In this document: positions 46,949-57,799 of the stretch, one piece after another
How the letters are laid out: the number at the start of each line of letters is the position of its first letter
How positions within the stretch are numbered: the stretch's first letter is position 1
Notes under the pieces: model-generated
Databases searched by the model: none
What the model was told of the DNA's origin: nothing
The model's input: the letters and a program-made list of their open reading frames with translations, nothing else
Source: Erpobdella octoculata
Lineage: Eukaryota; Annelida; Clitellata; Hirudinida; Erpobdellidae
Assembly (NCBI GenBank): GCA_963978895.1
Contig: OZ022240.1
Coordinates: 6,361,737-6,425,736, forward strand
Direction: 5' to 3'
Length of the DNA: 64,000 bases
Position numbers and translations under genes: made by a program

Positions 46949-48186
46949 TATTTCCTAAAAGAAGCAGCTAAGCATTGACCACTCTGTTTTATACTTATTT
47001 CAGTACGCATTTAAACGTAATAGCTTCTAGAGGTTTATTAGTCAAATGGCAAGAACAAGAGGAGGTTTATCAACCAAAATGGCAAGAACAAGAGGAATGA
47101 CAGAAGATTCAAATCAAAATATGGAAAAATCTAAAAAGTATTTGTGGTATTCAAACAATGAGGCTGGTGGATCTGTTACACAATCAAATGATTTCAGTAA
47201 AACATTGAGTGAATCTGACACAAAGTTTAAAAACTCAGACAATGAAGTAGACAAATTTAAACAAAAATTGGACATATTTGACAAAAAAATAGACAAATCT
47301 AACAAAGACATAGATAAATGTAACCAAGAATTAGACAAATTTTACCAAAAATACGACAAATTCACGGAAGAATTAGGCAATTATACCAAAGAGATAGTCA
47401 AATTTAACAAAAAACTAAACAAATTATACAAAAAAATAGAGAAACCTGACACCAAATTGGAAAAGTTAAAAAATGGAGTAAAAGCTTCTGGAAAAAAAGT
47501 TGAAAAAGAATTTGACCAAAACATTCCAGAGCATATAAGTTCAAGGTTTTATTCAGAAGAACAATATGAACAATTTAATAGGAAGCCCAAAACACCTGAA
47601 AAAATAGACAAATTAAAACCACCAGCTGCTTATGTTCAGAATAAAACATCTGACGAAAACTTTCCAGAGCATATTAGTTCAAGGTTTTATTCAGAAAAAC
47701 AATACGAAGAATACTTACAATTGAATAAGAAGCCTGAAATACCTGAATCTATCCAAATACCTGACACAATTTTTGAAAAATTGGACAACTGGTTTGCCAA
47801 GACATTGGATAAAAGGGAAGGTAATCCATGTTCTGTTTTAGTTCCTATCATATTGGCTTTAGCATTTTTGGCAACATTATATTTGGGATGATTGATTTGT
47901 ATCTCTATCATCAAAATAGAAGGTTGACAAACTTTTAGGTTACTTTTTTTTTCAATTGATATGTTTTATTCAAAAATAAATTTTTATGTGTTACTAGCCG
48001 AGTTACTCACCGTTGCCTGGGGTTTTTAGAAGATTTTTGTTGTTTCTCTTTTTTATTGACAAAACAATTGCTTGCGTAGCTTGGATTTGATTTTTGAGCA
48101 AAACTCTTAAATTCCTAAAATTAAAATTACCTACTCAGTTATGAAGAAGCTTTAGGACAGACTGTGTCTTACCAACTCTACGACAT
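46948..48186 (+). repeat. Segmental duplicate of 36696-37910 (copy 2)
   Basis: Same order as copy 1: leader, coding region, AATAAA, Helitron-type tail. It retains CTAGCCGAGTTACTCACCGT at 47994, which copy 1 has partly lost. Confidence 0.85.
47046..47891 (+). CDS. Coiled-coil, tail-anchored protein of unrecognised family
   Basis: 281 residues in one open frame. The N-terminus has a short duplication (MARTRG at 1 and 12). Residues about 60-160 are a Lys/Asp/Glu/Asn-rich coil with 7-residue spacing, such as NQELDKF and TEELGNY. Two copies of a motif, PEHISSRFYSE (161-171 and 207-217), separate the coil from the C-terminus. Residues 262-280 (CSVLVPIILALAFLATLYL) form one hydrophobic segment with a single Gly after it, as in tail-anchored membrane proteins. 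AATAAA is at 47975-47980; TTATTTCAG at about 47002 may be an acceptor for an upstream exon. A broken paralogue is at 36.8 kb. I do not recognise the family. Membrane tethering through a coil is inference; it could also be a retroelement-derived or lineage-specific gene. Confidence 0.6.
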   Translation: MARTRGGLSTKMARTRGMTEDSNQNMEKSKKYLWYSNNEAGGSVTQSNDFSKTLSESDTKFKNSDNEVDKFKQKLDIFDKKIDKSNKDIDKCNQELDKFYQKYDKFTEELGNYTKEIVKFNKKLNKLYKKIEKPDTKLEKLKNGVKASGKKVEKEFDQNIPEHISSRFYSEEQYEQFNRKPKTPEKIDKLKPPAAYVQNKTSDENFPEHISSRFYSEKQYEEYLQLNKKPEIPESIQIPDTIFEKLDNWFAKTLDKREGNPCSVLVPIILALAFLATLYLG

Positions 48187-48190
48187 ATAT
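47994..48190 (-). mobile_element. Helitron 3'-end fragment (third family)
   Basis: The minus strand ends CCCCAGGCAACGGTGAGTAA then CTCGGCTAG, followed by T. It is homologous to the family-1 end but diverged. No TC start is found before the next Helitron at 48198, so it is a truncated 3' piece. It lies 14 bp after the poly(A) signal of the 47-kb gene and is duplicated with it. Confidence 0.6.
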
Positions 48191-48197
48191 GCCATAA

Positions 48198-49619
48198 CTA
48201 GCAGTGCCCGTAGCGGCTTCGCTCGCATGAAATTAGAGAGTTTGAACCGTGCATCCATAGAAGAGATCAATTTTTTAGGTCTCGGCTCGGCCCTTCGACA
48301 ACTTAGCCCAGACCGTTTTAAAAACCCAAACTCTTGGCCCGCCCGGCACATCTCGTCTGAATTAGGCCCGGCCCATTCTTACAGGCCTAGAAGTTTTATA
48401 TACTTGATGAAAAACTTCGGCCCGTCCCTCCTTGACTTCAGGTTTGGCCCGGCCCAACTGAAGACCCTAAAATCACTAAAATATCTATATACTTGGTAAA
48501 AAACCTGGCCTGTGTGAAGACTCTAAAATAACGGCTTGGCCCGGCCGGTGATAAACTGGACTTAGCTTCTTTTAACCGGCGCAAAACTCCAAAATACTAA
48601 TTTTTACATTTGAGGCAATTACAGTTTTTGAGTAGCAGTTATTTTAAAATCAAATAATCCTTATTTCCACCCCACATTTGAGGTCCTGGAAACCAAATTT
48701 TTAAAAAATGTTGAAATACTTATATCATTATTTTTTGAGTAAATACTAAATACTAATTTTGACATCTGTAGCATTAACAGTTTTTGAGTAGCAGTTACTT
48801 TAAAAACCAATGAAACCTTTTTTCCACCCCTCATTTGAGGTCCTGAAAACCAACATTTCAAAAAATGGTGAAACACATATATCCTTATTTTTAGAGTAGA
48901 AACTAAATACTAATTTTTACTTTTGTAGCATTCACAGTTTTTGAGTAGCAGCTACTTTAAAAACCACCTAATCCTATTGTCTACCCCACATTTAAGGCCC
49001 TGGAAACCAAATTTGTAAAAAATGGTGAACCACGTATATCTTTATTTTTAGAATAGAAACTAAATACTAATTTTAACATCTGTGGTATTTACAGTTTTTG
49101 AGTAGCAGTTACTTTAAAAAAACAAATTACCCTATTTTCCACCCCACATATGAAGTCCTGGAAACCAAATTTAAAAAAAAATGCTAAAACACGTATTTCA
49201 TTATTTTTGGATTAAAAACTAAATACTAATTTTTACTCCTGTAGCATTCACAGTTTTTGAGTAGCAGCTACTTTAAAAACCAAATAACCCAATTTTCTAA
49301 CACTCATTTGAGGTCCGGGAAACCGAATTTTCAAAAAATGGTAAAACACGTATTTTTTTATTTTTTAAGAAAAATCCATACACCAAATTTCAAAATCTTC
49401 TCATTTATGGTTTTTGAGATATACATTGTTTTAGAAAAAAGTTTGTTTTCCAGTTTCTTCCCCTCAGGAGCAAAATTTTCAAAAATCCTTTCTTAGTGGA
49501 TGCTTACGCAATAAAAGTAATAAAAGTTCAAATTTCACGTTCCTAGGATGAAGCGTTTGAGCTCGGCGTTGATTATCAGTCAGTCAGTCAGTCAGGACAT
49601 GTTCTTTTATATATATAGA
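48198..49619 (-). mobile_element. Complete family-2 non-autonomous Helitron (copy 2), 1,422 bp
   Basis: On the minus strand it starts TCTATATATATAAAAGAACA after an A and ends ACGGGCACTGCTAG before a T: canonical TC...CTAG termini at an A/T site. The interior has about five ~157-bp units (ACAGTTTTTGAGTAGCAG phase near 48620, 48777, 48935, 49091, 49250), a (CTGA)n run near the 5' end, and GGCCCG-rich sequence near the 3' end. No helicase ORF. Confidence 0.88.
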
Positions 49620-49746
49620 TTTTTGAAAACTTAAAACGTGGGGTGCCTTTTACTTAAACTTACCATATGTTAACTTTTAAACAGGATAGAGCCGCTATTT
49701 TTGAATATAATTAGAAAAGGTGCCCCACGTTTAAAGTTTTAAAAAA
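49620..49746. mobile_element. ~127-bp foldback element
   Basis: Left arm TTTTTGAAAACTTAAAACGT, GGGGTGCCTTTT; the right arm is AAAAGGTGCCCC, ACGTTTAAAGTTTT, its near-perfect reverse complement. The spacer is about 65 bp. It directly adjoins the Helitron 5' end. Confidence 0.65.
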
Positions 49747-51078
49747 TATGGCTTGTTCGTTATACGAATGTCTACAATTAATGCATGCATCCACCAAGAC
49801 ATTTTTCACACAGCCCAGAGAAAAATTATTTTTTTTGCTAGTTTACTAAAACGTGGTATATTAAAAAAAAATTTTTAATATATTTTCAAAAATTTCTTCT
49901 AAAATTTTTAGAGATTTTTTCTAAAAAATTACAACTTTTTGGGAGAATCCATTAGGAAAGGGTAATTGCTTTCGTTTACCATTTGCAAATGACGCTTTTG
50001 CACTACACTGCGACATTTTTGTTTTATTGTTGTACCCAGTTGTATGCTTTTAGCATATAAAGGGCATTTAATGATTGTTCCCAGTTTTGGCCCTAGTCAC
50101 AGAACTTGTAGCAAATTTCTGTAAAATAGTTATGTTCAAATACAGATTTTTGCTGCACAATTTGAAAAACAATTTGTTTCAGACAATATTTGTCATAGAG
50201 CTAAAATCTTTAAATTTTATGTTTGTCATATTTAAACATTGTTTTGACAAAAAATGACACATTTAACGGAAAATATCTATTTTATTCTAATTAAACAAAA
50301 TCAAAATTATTTGGTAAAATAATTTTAAACAAATTTTTGACTTCTCATAATTAAGCTAAAAGGTTTTAAGCAATCGTTGCCAAAAAAGCTGAACTTTGTG
50401 ATTTCTTATCAATAAAATTATAAAATAATAATTATTATTATATCGGTGTAGATCACAAATCGAATATCAGTTGAATGTAAGTGCTTGAAGCTGGAGAAAT
50501 TTTCGTTTTGTTTCGTTTTTCTTTTCTTCATCATCTTCGTCTATGACAAAAAAAAACAATAATATAGTAAAACAAGCATGACAATAAATGAATTTAATGC
50601 TTGTATTTTTATAGTTTGCTACATTTAAGTCATCAGCATTCATATTTTTGTTCAAACGAAACCTGTTCAATATTACGGGAACAGACGCAAATTGCAAACT
50701 GAAAATATTTAGATGCTCAAATTTAAGCTATCTAACACATCTTGGGATTCTGTAAAAAACGACTTTAAATTGACCGTCAGCATGGAATAAGCTTAAATTT
50801 ATTTAATTAAAAGAATAATAGTTGTGTCATTTATTTGGCGCCTGTGATGGTACACTTATAGGTTTCTGAATTCACTGATGCATGCACTATACTTAGATTG
50901 GCTTTAGCAATAATTTTAGTAATTTCTTTTAGTAATTATTTGGCATACCTACCTTCTATAAGAGTTAATATAGGTTGGTTGCGTACTGGTTGTTGGCGAT
51001 ATTGGGATTCCCATTTCGCGACGCTGATCTCTGAAAATTTAAATAAAATTATTTTCTTAAACAAGATATCTACAGAAA
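49747..51078. other. No gene recognised
   Basis: AT-rich DNA. Short open frames (for example 50075-50257 and 50467-50697) show no domain. Confidence 0.4.
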
Positions 51079-51441
51079 GAAAAAGTACAAAGACGAACTA
51101 CAAAGATGATTGCTCAACTGAAAGGACTGACTTATGAACAACGTTTGAGTAGGTGCAATCTGACCACGCTTGAAAAGAGAAGGACTAGGGAAGACTTAAT
51201 TGAGACGTACAAAATATTGAACGGATTGGTTGACCTAGAATTTTTGAAATATTAAAATAGGAGGGTTCTTCAGTGCAAGAGTGACAAATGGATGGAATAG
51301 ATTAGAGAATGAAGTTGTGAATGTTGCAACTCTTGACGAATTTAAAATTAAATTATCTAAATATGGTTTTTAAATGTATGATGGTGAATCTCACACACAA
51401 CTAATTGTTCTGATTCACTTTAAATAAACGTTATGTTATGT
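51079..51441 (+). pseudogene. CR1-like LINE ORF2 C-terminal fragment
   Basis: Two in-frame pieces, VQRRTTKMIAQLKGLTYEQR with TLEKRRTREDLIETYKIL up to a stop at about 51255, and FFSARVTNGWNRLENEVVN to TAA at 51373, match the C-terminal end of CR1-type ORF2. The part between them is deleted. The tail GTTATGTTATGTTTA resembles the tail of the intact CR1-like element at 12.78 kb. Inactive. Confidence 0.85.
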
Positions 51442-52139
51442 TTATTTGGTCAACAAGTAAGCCGTAAAAACCAGGTTTTTTTAACAAATCCCTTATATTT
51501 CTAAATTTGCCAGCTTTTGACTTATTGCGAAAATAAAATTAACGAAATTTTTTGAAATTTATATATGTAAACATTTATTTAATTGTATTTGATTTGTTTT
51601 AATTTTGAAACATAGATAATTATTATTTTCAATTAAATTTTTTTCAAAAAATTTTCTAACTTTTATAAAATGCATTTTTATGAGGAGCGTGCCTTTATTT
51701 AAAATTTCAGCCCTATTGGATGACGGGAAGTTAATAATTTCAATTTTCATGGTTTGCAAACCTTCAAGCAAGCAAGCAAAACCGGCGGTGAAGTTAATAT
51801 AAGGGATTTAAAAATTTGGTTCATTATTCTGTTTTAAAAAGCTGTTGCTGTTGTAACGCAAAGTAGATAATATTAGCAATCTAATATATCTTTTACTCAT
51901 TTTTTGTACGACTTTTCTTGTTTTCATTTATGCTTTTAAAGATGTAAATCTATTATTTTTTTTTTTTTTTTTTTTTTTAAGGTTAGTGAAAGGAGTTGTT
52001 AACCCCGCGAGACACTCAACCTGAGCAATGCGTGTAAACTCCTTGCTTAAGGGAGCTACGATGATGACGCCAAAGTCACAGTAACGGCCAATATAACCTA
52101 GAATCCTGCACAGGCCACTCCGAAACTTGTTTTTAAAGT
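51442..52139. other. No gene recognised; poly(T) at 51956-51980
   Basis: AT-rich, with a T tract near 51956-51980 followed by a GC-richer stretch. That stretch may be a decayed element bounded by the poly(T). No domain is seen. Confidence 0.35.
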
Positions 52140-52300
52140 TAATTAAGCGGGACGGGCCAGACTGAACTAGGTTATTGTACCAAGCCCAGGGATTTCAGGC
52201 CTGTAAAAACGGGCCGGGCCTAAATCTGCCTGGTTCGGGCTGGGCCCGACATTTGTCCCTATGACACAGGCCGAGTTGTCGATAAACTAGACCGCAGAAA
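52140..52300 (-). mobile_element. Diverged family-2 Helitron internal fragment
   Basis: Contains GGCCTGTAAAAACGGGCCGG and GGGCTGGGCCCGACATTTGT, the GGCCCG-rich signature seen near the 3' ends of the copies at 39968 and 48198. No termini are kept. Confidence 0.5.
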
Positions 52301-52433
52301 ATTAGCCAATGCAGAACTTTTATATAGCCCTTTAATGCATCTGACAACACCTGCAAGAACCTTTGACGCCGGCGGCCATCGAACTGCCGGCTAGCAATTC
52401 AGTTTTACGCTTAACCTTTATGGCCATGCACCT

Positions 52434-54160
52434 TTAAGTATAAAAACCAGGATCGACCACAATTATTGTTGAAAATAATAAATCCAACCTCAGCTCTTGT
52501 TCTCTCTGCTTGATCTCTTTTATTTCTTCTTCAATTCTCGATTCTGCATTCATCACCTCTTCGTCGTAATTTGAAGTTCTGCTGATAGCTTCAGTGTTAC
52601 GTTTTTCTTTTTTGTTTTGCGTGTTTACACTAACAGTGATGGGTGGCGTTTGATTGTTTGTCGGATGTTTTGGAAGAGTTCCAGTGCTTTTGTTGTGGTA
52701 GGAGTGGTTGTCAGAAAGTCTTTCGTGAGATGATGCTCCGATTTTTAGAGCTTCCAAGCGCTGTCTTTCCTCTAATTCCTTGGCCACGAGTTCTTCAATT
52801 ATGGCGGCATCAAGAGCGGTTCTTTCCTCCGAGAGAGTCACAATTTTTCCTTGCTTTCTCAAATCAACTTCTCTTTGTCTCTCTTTTAAAATTTCTTGTT
52901 TCAATCTGTTTGTTGCCAGGCGTCTGGAATTCAACTGATCGCCTTTAACTCGGTTGGAAACGTCAGAACTGTTGTTATCAATGAAACCTTCGTCTCTCTG
53001 GCCGCTCAAACTCAACACTGGAATTTCTACGTTGATTTCACTTTTATTTTGATGAACTTCAAGGGGATAGCCTCTTGCCCTTCTTAAAGAGCCTTCTCTT
53101 TGCCTCGTCAGTCGAACTTCTTTTTCTATTACCGTTTCGTTTTGTGGTTGAATGAAACGAAGCTTTGATTGAAATTCATCGTCAATGTCTTCAAAGGGTT
53201 GCACCGTTGTTTTCTTAAAAAGATGTTTTTAACGCAAGTTTTATTTAACTTTACCCATAAGTGTTTAAAACTAACTAAGGTTAAAACTTACTTTGTGTAC
53301 ATTTCTGTTTTGTGAGTCTGAATGATTCTGATTTTTGCCATCAACACTATCCTCTTTATGCTTGCCATCAGGCTCAAAAATCATCTTGCATGAATTAAAA
53401 CCGTTGCTGGCATTTGACTGTTCCTGTCCTTGCCCGTTGAAGTTTCCACTGACGCTGTAAACAGTATGCTTACCATTAGTCGGAAGACTGTTTTTAATGT
53501 TTTCTTCAGGTTCCATTTGGACTGTATCGTTGTTTGCTGTATAGAGAGCAGCTGATCTGAGAGCTTCAATTTCCTTTTCTTTCACCAACTGCAATCGGAT
53601 CTCTTTTTCCACAATCGTCTCTCCGTCTATTGATCTCAACTTCGAAGATGGTCGTTTCAGAGACCCGAAAACATTTGCTGATTTCTCTCCATCGATTTGC
53701 TGTCAAAATTGAACAAAACCCTCGAATGGATACACAAATTTAATTATGTTTTTTAGTATGGTTACCTATATAAATCTCAAAATGTTTCCATGCATGGCTA
53801 ATAATGAATTGTTAGTTTGTTACAATTTGTTCTGTCTACAATTTGTTACAATTTGTTCTGTCTACAATTTGTTACAATTTGTTCTGTCTACAATTTGTTA
53901 CAATTTATTATGTCTAATTTATTAATCTTTCTTTATCGAAACATTTTTAAATGAACATAAAGTCTCACTTCGACATTTAAGTTTTGATCGTAGTTGTTAC
54001 CCGTTTTGCTGTAGGTGTCGTTGCTGTGGCTGACGTTAGCGTGACCATTGCTTGTCGTTGCCGCTGTCGTTGTAAGTGGTGGTTGTGGCTGTTGTTGTTG
54101 AATGGGATTTACTTGGGGTGTTTTGGTTGTGGAAGGATACGTCACTTTGTAAATAGGCAT
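52434..54160 (-). CDS. MISP/AKAP2-C-like cytoskeletal protein (three exons seen)
   Basis: Exon 1 53969-54160 (MPIYKVTYPSTT..., donor GTGAGA), exon 2 53292-53699 (acceptor TTTTGACAG, donor GTAAGT) and exon 3 from 53213 (acceptor CTTTTTAAG), all joined in phase 0. Exon 1 is Gln/Pro/Thr-rich. Exons 2-3 carry repeats of a distinctive motif: GETIVEKEIRLQLVKEKEIE, NETVIEKEVRLTRQREGSLR (with RRARGYPLE) and ESRIEEEIKEIKQREQELRL. This motif is characteristic of the MISP/AKAP2 C-terminal family, whose members bundle actin or anchor kinases. Coiled, charged sequence dominates. The 3' end is uncertain: the frame stops at 52434, but GAG/GTTGGA at about 52489 may be a donor to a further exon. Exact orthology is open. 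Confidence 0.6.
53818..53925. repeat. ~26-bp tandem repeat in intron 1 of the MISP-like gene
   Basis: Four copies of TGTCTACAATTTGTTACAAT plus TTGTTC, the last degenerate. Confidence 0.85.
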
Positions 54161-54235
54161 TTTTGTAGATTGTTTCTGTGTAAGTTCTTAAAAAAACTAC
54201 TTTTTGCAGGCTTCGTAACGTTTCAAATAACCTGA

Positions 54236-55120
54236 AATTTTTTTTTCCAATAACAATTATATTAAAGTTATGTAATTAATGCAAATTATCAAAACATAGA
54301 AATATTTAATACAAATCAAATCTTTTTTTGTTTGACGAGAATGTACGATATCAGCGTGGCAACATAGATTTCGGCGATCGCAAAAGCTTTGTCTTTTAAG
54401 TGAAAAACCAAATTTGGCATGATTTGTTTTTTTAAACTTTACTTTTTAGAGAAAGAAATTCTAGAGATGGATAGAAATTCAGCTCGCATTTATAAACTTG
54501 AATAGAGAAACGGTTGATATAACATAATAAAGTCAGTGAAGTTGAAGCATCAATTATTTTATAGACTTTGTCTATAAACAAAATTTACCAATGTAACACT
54601 GCAATAGAAAGGTATAATAATTATAGCAGATTAATAATTCAAACAAAACGATTCAAGATAGTTTTATTTACATAAATAAAGGCTATTATTCGACAGATAA
54701 GTAGTTTAATAATCAATTAACATAAACCTTTTTGAAGAGCATTAACTAGCAAATAATGTTAGAATAATACTTTTGCTAGCCTTGAAATTATGCTAGCTTA
54801 ATTAGTTATCTTAAGGTAACTATAAATACACACAAATAAATGTGTTCTGTATGTGTTTGTGTTGATAAATTTTGTGATATTTTGGGCACATAAGTCAACA
54901 AAAGTTAAATTTAAAGTAGAAAAATACTCGCTTTGTTCTAGCAGTTGTTTAAGTTATGAAAGAATTATCTCTCCAACCTCTGCAAGAGTCATTTCCATGT
55001 TATTAAATAACGCAATGTCTTGTTGAACTTGTTACATTTGCCTACATAACAATTCACACAAGAATTTGCTAAATTAATGCCAAGTATTGTATAATTAATG
55101 CTGTTATGCAAATAAAAAAA
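54236..55120. other. No gene recognised
   Basis: AT-rich sequence upstream of the MISP-like start. It may hold the promoter, but no motif stands out. Confidence 0.4.
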
Positions 55121-55121
55121 A

Positions 55122-55195
55122 ATCGACGATGGCTCAGCTCAAAGGTAGAGTGCTCTATCGGATAAACATGAAGATCTAATTCGAGTGAATTTAAA
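55122..55195 (+). repeat. tRNA-like relic (possible SINE head)
   Basis: GATGGCTCAGCTCAAAGGTA followed by GAGTGCTCTATC resembles a tRNA D-arm/A box, and ATCTAATTCGAGTGAA at a suitable distance resembles a B box. The acceptor stem does not pair well and the element sits after an A run. A tRNA-derived SINE or pseudo-tRNA is more likely than a functional tRNA. Confidence 0.35.
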
Positions 55196-57007
55196 TGAAA
55201 CAATTTTATCATTTCTCGATAAGATAATATATATATATATAAATTGAGATATTTGAATTTTTCAATAAATTTTTGTATCTTTAAACTGGTCAAACAAACG
55301 TCCACAAAATTTGATAAAAACCAAAGTCATCGTCATCAGTATCATAATCTTCATCATTGTCGTTGTCGTCATTATCATAATCATCAATCATGTTGAAATA
55401 AATAATAATCAGTTATCGATAACCATCTTAAATATTAGACGGATGAATAAACTTAAAATTAATTTTGACAGTTTTTAACGTGGCTTCAATTAACGGAGAT
55501 ATGGTAGATATTGCAAATAAAATTATAAACTTTCCGTTTTGTTGTATCAATAAGTTATTTAAAAACAATTTTTTTATAATTAATAAACGTTTTTGTTTTA
55601 TTATATAAATGAACAGTTTTTCTAATATTAAAGTAACCAATACATCATAAATGTAAAAGTTCAAATAAAGGGTTTGCTTTCAACAAATGAAGTATTACTG
55701 CTATATTTGCCGACTCGCGTTTACATGTATAAATGATATTAATTGATCGCTTGTTTCAATTTGTGCCGGTAAGTGAATAAGATGTTAAGCAGGTGAAACG
55801 CAATTTTCCATTTACAGAATGCACTTAGAAAAGCGACAGAATTTTTGTCCGTCCCCTGACAGGTGTTATATTCACAGGATGGAATGAAATATTTAAAGAT
55901 TAATTGGACAGTAAGATGATCTTTCAGTCACCGGCCCATTCTTTGGACACATGCTTAGGACTTATTGTCTAGTAAAACTAAATGTTAGTGATATTCTTCT
56001 TCAATTTCCTCTTGGCAGCTTAGCATGAAATGGCAAAAATGACAGAAACCTTGTAAACATCAGCTGGCTACAAGTTTTTCAGCTAGCAGCTTCAACTGGC
56101 GTTAACGATGTAGGCTTTTCTTCAAGCATTTTTGTTTTAGTTATATCGTTGATTGTTCAGATATGATAAAAATCCGATTCAGGTGGTCTTTCGTTTCATT
56201 CAGCTACTGGTGCTTGGGGCGTCATTTGGGGGAGGCAGGGGTGATTTTGCTCCCAAGATTTTCTAAATGTTTGCCCCCCATGGATGCCGGTGCTGCATTA
56301 CTGACCATACATTAGTTACAAAATTGACAAAAATTAAAAATATTCCCGTTTATATAAATAGTTAAAATAGTAACTTATCTGCGGGATACCCTTATTATAT
56401 ATAAATCCATGGAAGCTATAAAAAAATACTCTAAAAACAACTTTAAAGGAACGTTCAAATATTCCAAATAACTCCTGCTTGAAATCTGATCTTCGGTGTC
56501 ACCTCACCAACCAGCACACATAATTTAACTGCTATTGGAAAACAAAAAAAAAACAGAAGCTAAACATCGGCAGCAAAACAACAATCTGATTGGTTCTTAC
56601 TTTTTTTAACGAAAACTGTTTGTCAATAACTTTTTTCAATAACAACCTCATTTCAAGTCATTAGAATATTGCAAGTTTATATTATAACTGACTGGTTTAT
56701 GCTAAAGATTTTAAACAGCCGCACTAATAGAAACATATTCAACAGATTTCTACCAGTCAATTATCTAAACACAAAAGCCCAATGCTGCAAGTCGATGTCT
56801 GGACAATCGAACCACAGCGATATTGAATTTCTTACCTCTGTGATGTATTGTAGTCAATTCAACAAATCTATTGTCAGTTTAGGTGTTTGAACAATCATAA
56901 AACACATTAGGATTTTTATTGTATTTAATTTTATTGATAACTTTAAATATAAATTACAAATTGACATATTCATAAATTAGTTTCAGTATATTTAAAATGT
57001 AAATAAA
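55196..57007. other. No gene recognised; possible hAT-type relic near 56200-56290
   Basis: GCTACTGGTGCTTGGGGCGT and GGGGAGGCAGGGGTGATTTT (about 56203-56260) have the look of a decayed hAT-like terminus. Open frames at 55428-55664 and 56669-56890 are AT-rich and without domains. Confidence 0.35.
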
Positions 57008-57799
57008 TCTATATATATAAAAATGAATGTTTGTATGTATGTATGTATGTATGTATGTATGTATGTATGTATGTATGTATGTATGTATGTATGTATGTAT
57101 GTATGTATGTATGTATATAGGTATGTTATTCATGCATTGCTACACCATTCATCCGATCGTAATGAAATTTTCACACAACCTTGAGGGTCAAGGGGAATCA
57201 AATATAGAGAAAAAAAATTTTGAAATCCGTCACAAAATGAGCGGAGCGGAGCGGGTGAGCGAGCGGGAACTATATATATATACATGTATGTGCGTATGTA
57301 TGTGTGTATGTATGTATGTGCATGTATGTGTGTCTGTGTGTGTGTTTATGTATGTACTAGCGGAGATACCCGGCGTTGCCCGGGTTTTTTAGAGGTTTTT
57401 CTAATGTTTGTCTCTTTCTCTATGACCGGGAACGGGAGAGCAAGCGTGAGCGGGAACGGGAAAGGACCGGGAACGGGAAAGCGTCCGGGAACGGGAAAGC
57501 GACCGGGAACGGGAAAGCGACCGGGAACGGGAAAGCGACCGGGAACGCGGAAAGCGACCGGGAACGAGGAAAGCGACTGGAATCGGGAGAGCAAGCATGG
57601 AAGGAAACGCGAGCAAGAGAGAAAATCGATAACAAAACTTCTGAGCGGGAAAGCGACCGGGAGCTGGAAAACGACCGAGAGCGGAAAAGCGACCGGGAAC
57701 GCGACGAAAACGGGAAAGTGGAGAAGGAAACGGGAGCGAGAGAGACAAACATCAGAAAAACCTCTAAAAACCCCGGGCAACGCCGGGTAACCCCGCTAG
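57008..57799 (+). mobile_element. Complete family-1 non-autonomous Helitron, 792 bp
   Basis: Starts TCTATATATATAAAAATGAA after A and ends CGGGTAACCCCGCTAG before T, with hairpin CCGGGCAACGCCGGG about 12 bp before CTAG. The interior order is (TATG)n, the ATTGCTACACC block, the AAATGAGCGGAGCGGAGC block, TATG/TGTG, an inverted copy of the 3' end (ACTAGCGGAGATACCCGGCG at 57356), and a GGGAAAGCGACCGGGAAC minisatellite. No coding capacity; the Arg/Glu-rich ORFs are minisatellite frames. Confidence 0.88.

Noticed and set aside
47046..47997. Coiled-coil gene carried inside a Helitron
   Set aside because: The nearby Helitron 3' end (CTAG at 47994, minus strand) has its body on the far side, so the gene lies outside it; no TC terminus was found beyond the gene.
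55122..55195. Functional tRNA gene
   Set aside because: A- and B-box-like sequences are present but the acceptor and anticodon stems do not pair convincingly.
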